Positions 43,871 to 52,870 of a DNA stretch of 64,000 bases are shown here, piece after piece (the first letter of the stretch is position 1; each line of letters starts with the position of its first letter). A program made the position numbers and the translations under genes. This stretch comes from Pseudobdellovibrionaceae bacterium (GTDB taxonomy: Bacteria > Bdellovibrionota > Bdellovibrionia > Bdellovibrionales > Bdellovibrionaceae), in contig JADJYV010000009.1 of the NCBI GenBank assembly GCA_016719575.1, positions 4,823 through 68,822 of the forward strand. The letters run 5' to 3'. The notes under the pieces were generated by a model, which was given only the letters and a program-made list of their open reading frames with translations, ran no database searches and was not told the origin of the DNA.

Positions 43871-45726
43871 AATTTCTTGTTGCCTTACTAATTTCCGTTA
43901 CCGGACATGTGGGTTTTGCACAGGACTACGCCCTTGATGATGCTCACAACCATGACGGCACTCATGTTGAAGGTCAAACCGATTGCGGTAGCAACTATAT
44001 GTTTCCGGGCGATATTGCTCGGCTTGGATCGCACTCTTTTTTGATTTTGGGTGAAGATGGACCTGATCATTTATTACTTGATCATCGTTCAGGAACACCG
44101 CCTCACACCTATCAGTTCATTCTTCGAGTTCGAGTGGACGCCAATGAGATGGCTATTTACCGTAAGCTGTTGAAAGAAACGAAAGTCGCATTGCCCGCAG
44201 TAACCACGATCTTTTTTGATAAGACAGGCAAACAAGTGGATAGGACATTCTTTTGTCTACCGGATCTGAAGAAAATATTTGGACCGGAGCAAAAGCCAAA
44301 TGATGCGTACTCTAAATTATTTCCCATTCGCGCTTCTTGGCAGAAGGACGCTGATTTTGAAGGCGCGTTTCCCATCAAACAAACGGTCGCACCCGAAGAT
44401 CCGCTCATCCTTGAGCGCAAAGACGTAGAGATTGTACTGTATCGCTATTTGCCTTCTTATCTTGAGCAATCCAGTTTTCGCAAAATGCTTAAGACTCGAG
44501 GAAGTCAATTTACTTCAATATTGAGTCACGCTCCTATTCGTGCTGACGAGCCCGCAGAAAGTGCGGCCAAAAGATCCTCATACATTAAGTCGGGAGCCTT
44601 TGAATCAAATGGTGAAACCTGCCAGAGCGATTACTACTTGAAAAGTGTGCGCCCACCGAAAACAAAGCATGGATTCCTATTGCTTGCTGAAAATGGGAAG
44701 AACTCGGTATTGGCGGTTCACCTTTATGATCAGTCGCCTCAAAACTATCAGACCACTCTTAACTTTGAGCTTACGGATGAGCAAATGAAAGTCTTCCGCC
44801 AGGCACGACAAGAATCCAAAACGCCATTACTCTTTATGCCCACTCAATATTTCTGTATGGCCGAGCTAAAGGATCTCGTAAAACGCCAAGCTTTGAATTT
44901 GAAAGGAACAATCTATAGGAATTCTGAGTATGAGGGATTTCGGTTGGGTCAGCCATCCGGCGAATTGGATCTGGCTAGTAGTAAAGTGAAAGTCCTCGTG
45001 AATCGGATTCTACAAAGTCTTATGAACCCTCAATCTGTGGCTCGGGATGTGTTCGGAGTCGTTGATCTAAGGTCGGTCAATGCAGATATTTTTATTGAGG
45101 CGGCCTATTCGAGGGACTGGAATTTTATCGGCAAACCCGTGGACGGCTATCTCGCAAATAGGTGTTATTTAACTTCAAAGGCTGCGAAGGCTTTGAGCGA
45201 AGTCCAGAAGGAAGTTTCAAAGCTGGGATATTCATTGCTTGTTTTTGATTGTTACAGACCTCAACGGGCGGTTAATCAGTTTGTGAGTTGGACGAAGGAT
45301 GCTTCAGACTCAAAAATGCAGTCCATCTTTTATCCCGATGAGCCCAAAAAAGATCTAATTAAGCGCGGTTATATTGACGCTAAGTCAGGACACAGCCGTG
45401 CCAGCACTGTCGATTTAACTCTCGTCCGCACAGGTAAATTTCAATCAAAGGATTTCTATCAAAAAGCGAAGGTCGTCAGCGATTGTCGTAAGTCTCAAAA
45501 AGTTGGAGATACTGGACAAGTTGATATGGGCACCGCATTTGATTGCTTCAGCGAACTTGCGCACACGACGAACCCTTCTATTCCTGAAGAATCGCAGAAG
45601 CATCGGCAAATCCTAAAAGCAGCGATGGAAAAGCAAGGATTCACAAACTATCCAAAAGAGTGGTGGCACTTCGTCTTAAAGGACGAACCTTACAAGAGTG
45701 ATTACTTTGATTTTGAAGTTCAGTAG
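43867..45726 (+). CDS. Exported D-Ala-D-Ala dipeptidase (VanX/M15D) with duplicated N-terminal domain
   Basis: A 619-residue protein: signal peptide (MKFLVALLISVTGHVGFA), two tandem related domains, then a VanX-type peptidase. The repeats are DCGSNYMFPGDIARLGSHSFLILGEDG (about 35-130) and TCQSDYYLKSVRPPKTKHGFLLLAENG (about 250-345); each ends with an FCL/MxxLK segment (TFFCLPDLKKIF, YFCMAELKDLV). The peptidase (from about 395) has FIEAAYSRDWNFIGKPVDGY, FDCYRPQRAVNQF, SGHSRASTVDLTL (zinc His, Asp) and EWWHF (catalytic Glu, zinc His). VanX-type enzymes split D-Ala-D-Ala, a wall precursor. The N-terminal domains may bind wall fragments. Confidence 0.85.
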   Translation: MKFLVALLISVTGHVGFAQDYALDDAHNHDGTHVEGQTDCGSNYMFPGDIARLGSHSFLILGEDGPDHLLLDHRSGTPPHTYQFILRVRVDANEMAIYRKLLKETKVALPAVTTIFFDKTGKQVDRTFFCLPDLKKIFGPEQKPNDAYSKLFPIRASWQKDADFEGAFPIKQTVAPEDPLILERKDVEIVLYRYLPSYLEQSSFRKMLKTRGSQFTSILSHAPIRADEPAESAAKRSSYIKSGAFESNGETCQSDYYLKSVRPPKTKHGFLLLAENGKNSVLAVHLYDQSPQNYQTTLNFELTDEQMKVFRQARQESKTPLLFMPTQYFCMAELKDLVKRQALNLKGTIYRNSEYEGFRLGQPSGELDLASSKVKVLVNRILQSLMNPQSVARDVFGVVDLRSVNADIFIEAAYSRDWNFIGKPVDGYLANRCYLTSKAAKALSEVQKEVSKLGYSLLVFDCYRPQRAVNQFVSWTKDASDSKMQSIFYPDEPKKDLIKRGYIDAKSGHSRASTVDLTLVRTGKFQSKDFYQKAKVVSDCRKSQKVGDTGQVDMGTAFDCFSELAHTTNPSIPEESQKHRQILKAAMEKQGFTNYPKEWWHFVLKDEPYKSDYFDFEVQ

Positions 45727-46318
45727 TTACTGGCCTGGTTGCTTGGGACCGACTTCCCAAGGCAATGTTCGAAAGCCTAGTTTAAGAAGTTGGTCGCTCG
45801 CCATCACAGGGATTTTCTTTTTGTTAAATTAGTCAACTCAACCTAATTATATTATAAATTATTTAAGCAATGGAAGAAAGTTCAGAAATTTAAAATATTG
45901 CAGATTTGAATTCCTTCGTGCCAGATAATCGTCCCACCCGTTGCGACAAGCTGTTCGTTCTCGAACAATCCAATGAATGGAAGCTCGAGCATCCAACTGG
46001 AGAAAATCGTCTCGGGGTAATGCTGCTGAAAAAAAATTTTTCGACTTCGAAATCATCGGCATTCAAAATTCTGCATTGGGCGTCAGTGAACGAAGAATCC
46101 GCATTATCAAGACGGTAATAGAGAAGACCATCGAGCTTCAAGAAACGCTCATCGCAGGAAGATAGTAACGATGCAGCCTATTGTTCACTCACCCATTGGA
46201 GATCGCTTTGAGTCCATCTTGACGTAGGAAGAATTTTTTTTGAAATATCCATTGATAGCTCCTTTTTCTTTACCTATGTTTCCATTGACGCCAGCTATCA
46301 CGAAAGTTGGATTGCTAA
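45727..46318. other. Gap with AT-rich tract and a weak coding relic
   Basis: Positions 45829-45890 are very AT-rich. On the minus strand, 45890-46141 reads LDGLLYYRLDNADSSFTDAQCRILNADDFEVEKFF, which looks like real protein. It then shifts frame near 46020 into AALPRDDFLQLDARASIHWIV, suggesting a small decayed gene of unknown family. Nothing else recognised. Confidence 0.35.
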
Positions 46319-46918
46319 TCAACGAGCGACCTCAAGCCAAATTTCATTACGTCTTAAAAACCAGATTTGAAATGGTGAATTAAAACGTGCAAAGATAGGC
46401 TCACCAGTCGTTTTGACATTGTTTTTCAAAAGTTCTGATTTAAACTCGGCAAGCTTGGATTTATAACGACTCTCAGACCACGAACCTGAATAACTAAAAA
46501 CAGCCACAGCACGAGGGTCAATTTTTCTTAAATGCACTCGGGCATCAATAGGTTCGGGCAGTGTCTCCATTGTAAAGCTGTCTGGCATAGTGAATTGGAC
46601 CAGCTGTCCGCGCGCATCTTGCATTTGACTGACCGGAGCAGTCATCGCAATTTTTTCAGATGTTGACTGTTGAGCAACGGGGGCCGTCATATCAATTTTT
46701 ACTTTCGATTTGTTGTTGCCAAAAATATAGTCGGCTAAAATGCGAAAGGCTTTATTTCCGGCCTCGTCAAAATCGGCTTCAACCAAAGTTTCTGCGACGA
46801 TGGTGGATTCATAAAGTCGAATCTCGTAATTTTCACTTTTGCTTTCAATGCGAAATTTCGGTTCGCTGACGGCCATAGCTACTCCTGAGTATAGGATAAA
46901 GAAAATGAGCTTAAACAA
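46319..46918 (-). CDS. Exported SOUL haem-binding family protein
   Basis: A 199-residue protein: signal peptide (MFKLIFFILYSGVAMA), then the SOUL/HBP domain: FRIESKSENYEIRLYESTIVAETLV, AGNKAFRILADYIFGNNKS, IDMTAPVAQQSTSEKIAMTAPVSQ and VQFTMPDSFTMETLPEPIDARVHLRKI. The double M-T-A-P motif is the family hallmark. These proteins bind haem loosely; the bacterial role is unknown. Intact, normal length. Confidence 0.92.
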   Translation of the reverse strand: MFKLIFFILYSGVAMAVSEPKFRIESKSENYEIRLYESTIVAETLVEADFDEAGNKAFRILADYIFGNNKSKVKIDMTAPVAQQSTSEKIAMTAPVSQMQDARGQLVQFTMPDSFTMETLPEPIDARVHLRKIDPRAVAVFSYSGSWSESRYKSKLAEFKSELLKNNVKTTGEPIFARFNSPFQIWFLRRNEIWLEVAR

Positions 46919-47033
46919 TTTATACCTCCTTGGCCATCTCAGTTTTTACTGAATTAATAATAAAGCCTGAGTTGAAGGCCTTTTCTGCCAGCGTCTTTAT
47001 TCTCGCTCATTGATTTCTCCTTGGCAAAGGTCC

Positions 47034-47228
47034 TTAATCCTTGACCGCAAAGTTTATTATAGCGGTTGTTGTTTCGTGAGGCTTTTCTCTTTGAACGGAG
47101 GCACCGCATTTTATGACTTCCAAATACTCAAAATCAGGCCTGATAGCCTTGAAGTCAGCAGCTGTTGAAGGCTTGTTGTCCCCAAAGTTTTCGTATTCAG
47201 AGCCAAAGACTAAAAGGGCAGGGACGAA
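47034..47228 (-). pseudogene. C-terminal fragment of an alpha/beta hydrolase
   Basis: The minus-strand reading VPALLVFGSEYENFGDNKPSTAADFKAI, followed by LEVIKCGASVQREKPHETTTAIINFAVKD, is the typical last third of an alpha/beta hydrolase: strand 7, then the segment where G-H-(S/x)xxxE-xP is expected. The histidine is replaced (CGASVQREKP). There is no N-terminal part; upstream, the sequence joins the 3' end of the nucleotidyltransferase gene. A truncated relic created by rearrangement. Confidence 0.5.
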
Positions 47229-47743
47229 AACTTGATCCGCCGAGTCTTTGAACGAACGAAATAGCTGACCGCCCACAAAACTGATTCTTGGATTTTTATC
47301 GGATGTTTCTTGGCGATCATCAGAGCTTGATCGAGATTTTGTTTGTCGTTCCAATGGAAATATCCAGCGAGTCGGTCCATCACTGAATGAGTTGGCGTCA
47401 AGAGTTGAAGCTTTCCGGCCTTGTTGTTTTGCGTGGCCCATTCCTTGATTGGCATATCGCCGATAGCAAGCGGTGGTTTGGGGAACTCGACAAAATATTC
47501 GGTTTCTGGATGGGTGAAGTGCCGTCCAGAAGATTTTGAAAACCCAATTTCTGTGAGGGCTTTCTCAATATCTTTAATGTCGCTTGACGAAATAAAGTCG
47601 AGATCTTTGGATTCATACTCATTGTTCGTATAAATCGAAACAACAGCCCCTCCTGAAAGAACCGCATCGATTCCAAAATTGAGTAAGCAATCACAAACGA
47701 TGGAGGCAATTGTTTGAATATCGCTCCGCTTTGTGATTTTCAC
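47210..47743 (-). CDS. Nucleotidyltransferase-fold protein, paired with a winged helix
   Basis: A 177-residue protein with the minimal nucleotidyltransferase pattern: LLNFGIDAVLSGGAVVSIYTNNEYESKDLDFISS (GG, then D-L-D). PETEYFVEFPKPPLAIG and THSVMDRLAGYFHWNDKQNLDQALMIAKKH follow, as in DUF6036/AbiEii-like proteins. The last about 25 residues (LWAVSYFVRSKTRRIKF) do not look like the usual end, and the frame overlaps a hydrolase relic, so the C-terminus may be lost. Overlaps the winged-helix gene by 4 bases; the pair resembles a toxin-antitoxin operon, but this is unproven. Confidence 0.65.
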   Translation of the reverse strand: MKITKRSDIQTIASIVCDCLLNFGIDAVLSGGAVVSIYTNNEYESKDLDFISSSDIKDIEKALTEIGFSKSSGRHFTHPETEYFVEFPKPPLAIGDMPIKEWATQNNKAGKLQLLTPTHSVMDRLAGYFHWNDKQNLDQALMIAKKHPIKIQESVLWAVSYFVRSKTRRIKFSSLPF

Positions 47744-48069
47744 AGAGGCTTACCTGTACGTCTAGGACGTTGGCGCTTGCGATAATATTTTTTGATTTCA
47801 CCCTCGGGAATGAATTCAAACGATTTTCCCAGAAGGGTTTGAAGTTCTTTACGAAATGGATAGCGAGGATTCCACAGAAATAGGCGTGTTCGACCTTTGG
47901 ATTGACTGACAATGACTCCGCCATCCTCAAGGCGCTTCAACTGTTTTTGCACGACACTTAAGCTGATAGAAAAAGTGGTGGCAATTTCGGAAGCGTAACC
48001 CTCATCGTAATTCTGAAGATACAGAAGGACTTTTTCGACAGTGGCATTGCCAAAGATGGATTCGAGCAT
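47740..48069 (-). CDS. Winged-helix regulator of the nucleotidyltransferase operon
   Basis: A 109-residue DNA-binding protein: LESIFGNATVEKVLLYLQNYDEGYASEIATTFSISLSVVQKQLKRLEDGGVIVSQSKGRTRLFLWNPRYPF, a textbook ArsR/MarR-like winged helix, then a basic tail (KKYYRKRQRPRRTG). Such small proteins next to nucleotidyltransferase genes are typically antitoxin-like autorepressors. It is the upstream gene of the pair. Confidence 0.75.
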   Translation of the reverse strand: MLESIFGNATVEKVLLYLQNYDEGYASEIATTFSISLSVVQKQLKRLEDGGVIVSQSKGRTRLFLWNPRYPFRKELQTLLGKSFEFIPEGEIKKYYRKRQRPRRTGKPL

Positions 48070-48198
48070 GCTTACATTGTCACCTCTTTTTAAGGTTCCT
48101 GAGATGATTAGGAAATTCGGCTAAGGAACGGAAACAATTCGAACTAGACTTTTGATGTAATTTTAATGGCTTAGTGGCCGAAATGGACCGAAAAGAAG

Positions 48199-48232
48199 AT
48201 TGGCGTTCCATGGTGCCGCGTCTTAGAACTGA
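48199..48232 (+). repeat. Dispersed repeat, full core copy
   Basis: ATTGGCGTTCCATGGTGCC, then GCGTCTTAGAACTGA: the same 34-base core as at 59981-60014 and 61222-61255, differing at two to three positions. An A-rich tract precedes it. It lies 26 bases past the stop of the minus-strand S41 peptidase gene. Confidence 0.75.
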
Positions 48233-48257
48233 GTTGCTGGGTGCGCGTATATTACAG

Positions 48258-49908
48258 CTAATGCTTTTCCGTAACAGTTTTTATCAGCCGAGCGACCCAG
48301 GCCTCTGGATCCTCATCCCACTTGATAGAAGAAAAATAATCCATTTTCATTGGAACTCCAGAAATGACATTGCCATTTTCGTCGGTGGATCTAGATGTCG
48401 ATATTGCTGCCCGAAAGAACCCATCCTTTGACACTTCTGCTCTCGATTGTGGGGGCCTCGGATAAATGGAAAGAGTAAATTTTTTGCCGTCACCGATGAA
48501 AGCACCTTCAAGATAAGTTCTAGAGTAAGTAGAGTCTCCAGAGTCTGCAAGTCCAGCAAACTGAACTCGTTCTTTGAGGTAATTTTTAAGTGTCCATACA
48601 AATCCAACACACGATGAGATACACCATGGGTCAGTGAGAATCGTGATTTTTCCTTTGTAGGAGCCACTTTGGACAGGAAACTTTTCCGTTAAGCAATCCC
48701 CATTATTGGAGTAGCAAAATTGAGGCATGTGTGGGAGGAAGTCGCCCTCTTTACTTGAGGACCATCGATCAGAGTTTCTTAAGCTGTCATAAACCTTAAA
48801 TTTCCCTTTGTCGTCGTAGAAGGCATTCTTTCGCCAATCGAGATCTTCCAATTCCTTTGTTTTTTAAACTGAACCCACTGATCTTGAAAAGCTTATCAAG
48901 AAATTGAGCTGACCAGTCTGTCACAATATCGCCACCGCCATTATCGACGACGTCTATGATCAGATGTTGCACGATTTGAGATTTTTTATCCCAGTACTTC
49001 TTAGCAAATCGCTCAACCTCTTTTGAGACATGGTCAATGTCATTTACGAGTTCGCCTTTTTTATAACGAAAGCTTCGGATTCTTAATAGAGAAGTATTTG
49101 GAAGAGTTTTGTTTTCATAAACACAGGCTTGATAGCCTTGGTAAACTAAATCGAAATTTGGATAACGATCAGGCTCCGCACCGCAAGGTGTGGGCTTTTG
49201 ATTATTGGAACTGCTTGAGGAGTTATTTTCTACCCTCGCATACACCGGGATTTTGATATCAATTCTTTTTCCATCTCGTTTCAGAGAGTAAGATAGGGGT
49301 TGCCTACGATACCAAGAAAGATTTCCTTTTCTAAAATTATCCCAGAAATCGCTCTCGCACTGGTTGCGAAGAGGAAATTTACAAAATTCAAAATTTTCGT
49401 CTGACCACTTTTTAATGGAGATCCCATTGATAGCGATGACCTCATCCCCCTTCTGTGGTCTTTGGTTTGGTTCTAAGTGAATGAAATATTCTTTTCTGAC
49501 ATTGGCTACTCGATATCTAGGCACCGATCCGTCTTCACTAATGAACTCGGGTTGAAAGCTAGCTGCAATCATCGGTCTGCCTTCAGAGGTAAAATCGTAG
49601 TCGGGATTTAGTCTGATGTGTGCATGAAGATTTGTATAAGCGGCATCTAGACGAGTAAAAACACGCCCCATTTCCATGCGAGATTGCGATTTCTTTAATT
49701 CAGAGCGCAGTTTTTGAGTCAGTTGATTCCACGACAACTTTCGATTGTGTCTTGGTAAAAGGCCATCACCATCGAGGCGTTCAACTTCTTTAAGGTAGGC
49801 ATCGAAGAGCGTTAGAGAGGTTTGTCTTTCATTTTGAAGAGACACTGCAAATGTTTGAGCGGTTGCAGTGAGAGTAAATATAAGAGCAACAATGATTCTA
49901 AATTTCAT
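48258..49908 (-). pseudogene. Exported S41 (C-terminal processing) peptidase, frameshifted
   Basis: Two minus-strand frames make one protein of about 550 residues: signal peptide (MKFRIIVALIFTLTATAQTFA), a helical N-terminus, a PDZ-like segment (QRPQKGDEVIAINGISIKKW) and the S41 domain. The latter has LIIDVVDNGGGDIVTDW in the first frame, and ITILTDPWCISSCVGFVW, with the nucleophile region, in the second. They meet near 48863, in GTTTAAAAAACAAAGG, where one extra base breaks the frame. S41 peptidases cleave periplasmic or outer-membrane proteins from the C-terminus. A second S41 gene lies at 55.9-57.1 kb. Confidence 0.8.
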
Positions 49909-50024
49909 AAATCCCCAGTTCGATCAAACGACATACACCCATCCTTTTTTCGAGATTCGAAATGTCGCTAACTTATTGAAGTGTACGAAAGAATTCCGGT
50001 TCGAACAAGAAGTTGGCGCTCTCT

Positions 50025-50410
50025 CGTAGAATTATTTGGAACTGCCTGTGCGTTGGTGGCATAAACGTTAATCCACTTTTACTCTTGGGTGAACTCGTAG
50101 TGCATCAAGGGTGGACTCACAACTTGAACCACAGCCGTTGTCGATAATAACAAATATATTTTTGTCATAGGTGGGGGTCTTAAGAATAGGAGTAGTTTTC
50201 GGAAATTCTTTAATTTCGATTGGCGGATACTTTCCTGATTTAGCTGCTGCTAATTCTTGATCGAGTTCATTCTTTTCTTCCAATAGAAAATCAGGGGGCT
50301 TTTGGTTTTGTTTTTCATAGTAGCTAAGCTCTTGATAAATAGAATTTAAAAATAATGCATAAGTTTCTGGAGTTTTGCTGGTGGTTTTTCTTGCTACCAG
50401 TCGTGATGGA
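50025..50410 (-). pseudogene. Partial duplicate of the S41 peptidase gene at 55.9-57.1 kb
   Basis: Nearly identical to parts of 55846-56456. It carries KTPTYDKNIFVIIDNGCGSSCESTLDALRVHPRVKV (catalytic Ser region) in frame, where the other copy is shifted by a missing C (CCCCC here, CCCC there). It lacks about 222 bases between two CCACTTTTA repeats (55891-55899 and about 56113-56121 of the other copy), and has no N-terminal part. At 50410 it ends abruptly in unrelated sequence. A non-functional fragment. Confidence 0.8.
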
Positions 50411-50680
50411 TGATATTACCCTTTTTCGAGGTATGGCAAGCGAGGAATTTGGCAGGCAAACTCCGCGAAGTTTTTTCATCATGGATTTTTCAAAAAGGTA
50501 GCAGAAGCATTCACATCACTAGAATCCGGCAGTACTGCGAAGCACTCATATTTACTGAAGCGAACGTTCCCTGTCGAAAAATTATTTATGACTTATGTTG
50601 AAACTGCGGCGATGAATAATCAGTACGAAGAAGTTGAGGCCGTCGTTGTCCATGATGAATCGGATGAAAGGCTGTGGTAA
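50406..50680 (+). pseudogene. Small protein upstream of the APH gene, frameshifted
   Basis: From an ATG that straddles the duplication junction: MDDITLFRGMASEEFGRQTPRSFFIMDFSK, then a missing A in an A5 run (about 50493). The frame then continues VAEAFTSLESGSTAKHSYLLKRTFPVEKLFMTYVETAAMNNQYEEVEAVVVHDESDERLW, stop at 50680. The next gene's ATG follows directly, so they are coupled. Family not recognised. The true N-terminus may have been lost at the junction. Confidence 0.45.
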
Positions 50681-51621
50681 ATGCCAATTCTACCAGTTAT
50701 TCGAGATAGAGCGCATTTCGCCGAGCTCTTTAAGGAAAGTCATCATTGGGCTACCGCCATTGATTTTATAATAAAAAAACATGGACTACATGGCGTACCA
50801 GAACGAGGTGCTCTTGGGAGTCACATCGTTTATAGAGTTGGCGATGTTTGGATTAAAATGATGGCGCCACTCTTTGCAAAAGACATGGACTTTGAAGTGT
50901 CAGGATTGAGGGCGGTTCTTGGACGACTGTCGGTGTCCACCCCACAAATTGTAGCCGAAGGAGATATCGAAGGTTGGCCTTATATTGTTCTGACTCATGT
51001 TTCGGGAAGCCCCATTCGCGACCGCTGGAAGATGATTGGCCCAGACGAAAGAGTTGCTCTTGCAATGCAGATTGCGCAAATTTCCAAAGAAATTTCTAGG
51101 TGTTCGCCTGATACGACGATTCAGGAGCGATTTGTTTGGAATGATTTTATAACTAACCAGTATGAAAATTACGAAGTTCAACAAGTAAAAAAATTGTTGC
51201 CAGAGGTTTGGCTCAGAACTCTTGGCCCATTCATCAGGTCATTTGATATTTCGGAATTTCAAACATTAAAACCAGTATTCTTGCATGCTGACCTCACGTT
51301 TGACCATTTTCTTTGTCTGATGGTACACAGCCGAAAGTTACCGGCGTCATCGATATGGCTGACTGCCAGGTTGGCAATTTCAGTATGAACTTGTTGCGCC
51401 TTGCACTTTCATCTTCAAGTCTTAAAAGCATTGCTGAGAAAATTTTGATGGGTTGTGGATTTCAAGAAAAAGGCTTGAATCAAAGGTTTTCGGAGAAATT
51501 ATTGGCCTGGTCAGTGCTTCACCGGTATTTCAGTCTGGTGTCTTGGTTTGAAGATGAAATGAATGAGGTGAAGCATGGGGATTTCTCTAGTTTGGCAGCC
51601 AGAGTATTTCCGCTAGAGTGA
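50681..51621 (+). pseudogene. Aminoglycoside phosphotransferase-like kinase, frameshifted
   Basis: The first frame (50681-51388) has GSHIVYRVGDVWIKMMAP (ATP lobe lysine), GWPYIVLTHVSGSPIRDRW and the catalytic loop FLHADLTFDHFL. The other frame (from about 51313) gives LSDGTQPKVTGVIDMADCQVGN, with the metal-binding Asp, and the C-terminal helices. A missing T in CTTTG near 51311 breaks it. The full protein of about 312 residues is a normal APH/ChoK-like small-molecule kinase. HxDxxxxH replaces the usual HxDxxxxN, a possible weakening. Substrate unknown; resistance is not implied. Confidence 0.75.
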
Positions 51622-52045
51622 AATCTTCGTTTTTTTGGCTGTAGGAATAAATTGTATTTTGAAAGGCCCTTTATAAAATCAGTTATCCCAAATAGTTGTC
51701 ACTCATAACTGGGAAAATTTTCTTGATGAATAACTAGGCAAATCATAGGTAGAAACAAGCACTTTTTTTCTACCATTGACCAGATGTTTCTACCCAGATT
51801 ATAAAAGACAAGTATTTCAAGTTACTTAACTACGCGGCTCCCATGAAATGTGCAGCTATAAAGCTTTCAACTAGTGGACGCCAACACTTTTCTACTCAAA
51901 TGAAATACTGTCCTAGCCAAAGCCTAAATTCTAGAAAGGGAACTCTTTTTAATTATAGAAAACGTTTCGATTTGGTTTAAAGATCCAATTCTTTATGACA
52001 TACTTGAGAAGAAACCTAACTCATTTAACAAAAAAGGAAATACTT
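51622..52045. other. Intergenic, no gene recognised
   Basis: AT-rich, about 420 bases, with no convincing frame on either strand. It probably contains the promoter of the small exported protein gene at 52046. Confidence 0.4.
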
Positions 52046-52404
52046 ATGAAAATAAAACTTTTAATTTTAACTCTTTGTTTTGGATTTATATCTTCTGCGT
52101 TCGCTGAAGAGGTTATTCGTATTGAAGTGGGAACAAACTATAAAAATATTCTAATTCCGATTTGCAAAGACGCGTGTTTGAACTTGAACGCGCAGTCATG
52201 CAACTTCAGCAACGAGTCTTTCAACTTGAAGGCAAACCCTCTACTCCGGTGTCTGATTGTTGGGCTTGCACATTAACAGCCATGGGCGAAACGTATACAG
52301 CCACAGGTGGATCTAAAGCCGTTGCGTCGGTGAATGTCGTTGAAAAATGCGCTGCCGCTCGTAAAGATCGATTCTTTTGCAAAGATCCAAAGTGTGAAAA
52401 CTAA
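52046..52404 (+). pseudogene. Small exported coiled-coil protein, frameshifted
   Basis: The ATG at 52046 has a GGAAA site and gives a signal peptide (MKIKLLILTLCFGFISSAFA). After VIRIEVGTNYK the frame is lost at AAAAA (about 52142-52146); restoring one A continues in the +2 frame with LQRRVFELERAVMQLQQRVFQLEG (a heptad coiled coil) and CWACTLTAMGETYTATGGSKAVASVNVVEKC, stop at 52404. About 119 residues. Secreted; no family name. Confidence 0.6.
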
Positions 52405-52514
52405 AGTATTGAGCCCGCCGGTGTCCATGGTAAAATAACCATGAGAGCCAATGGAATAAGAATGTAAACCTTTCGAATGATCGAATCAGCTCTATATTCA
52501 AGAAATTGCTCCAT
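52401..52514 (-). CDS. Possible small membrane peptide
   Basis: MEQFLEYRADSIIRKVYILIPLALMVILPWTPAGSIL (37 residues) has one hydrophobic helix and would be convergent with the small exported protein gene. No good ribosome binding site. The frame extends further upstream through the repeat copy at 52.58 kb. Weak. Confidence 0.2.
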   Translation of the reverse strand: MEQFLEYRADSIIRKVYILIPLALMVILPWTPAGSIL

Positions 52515-52581
52515 TTCATCTTTTGGCCCTGACCGACCACTTGGTCGTTCGTTACAAATATTGAAAATGATTGAAGAAAAA

Positions 52582-52620
52582 ATTGGCGTTCCCAAGGGGA
52601 GCTTAGTAGAACTATTTGCC
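52582..52620 (+). repeat. Dispersed repeat, diverged copy
   Basis: GAAGAAAAA then ATTGGCGTTCCCAAGG and later CTTAGTAGAACT, resembling the beginning and end of the core. Located between the small exported protein gene and the L,D-transpeptidase gene. Confidence 0.4.
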
Positions 52621-52870
52621 AAGTTAAACCTGCGATGTTGCAGTTTATGGAAATTTACTGAGACAATTCGTCGGGAAATAGAGACAAACCGTCTCAATCA
52701 ATTGTTTAGAGCTGTTGTCCGTGGGGCTGTTTAAACATTAGACAGTCGTCTAACAATTTGAACGGTCTTGATTGTAAGGGGATTTCAGCGCGATGAAGAG
52801 GGGATGCCACAAGCACGTATTTTGATATTAAGGAGTTGAGGCCTGAAGCACAAAAATTAAGGATCCCCGT

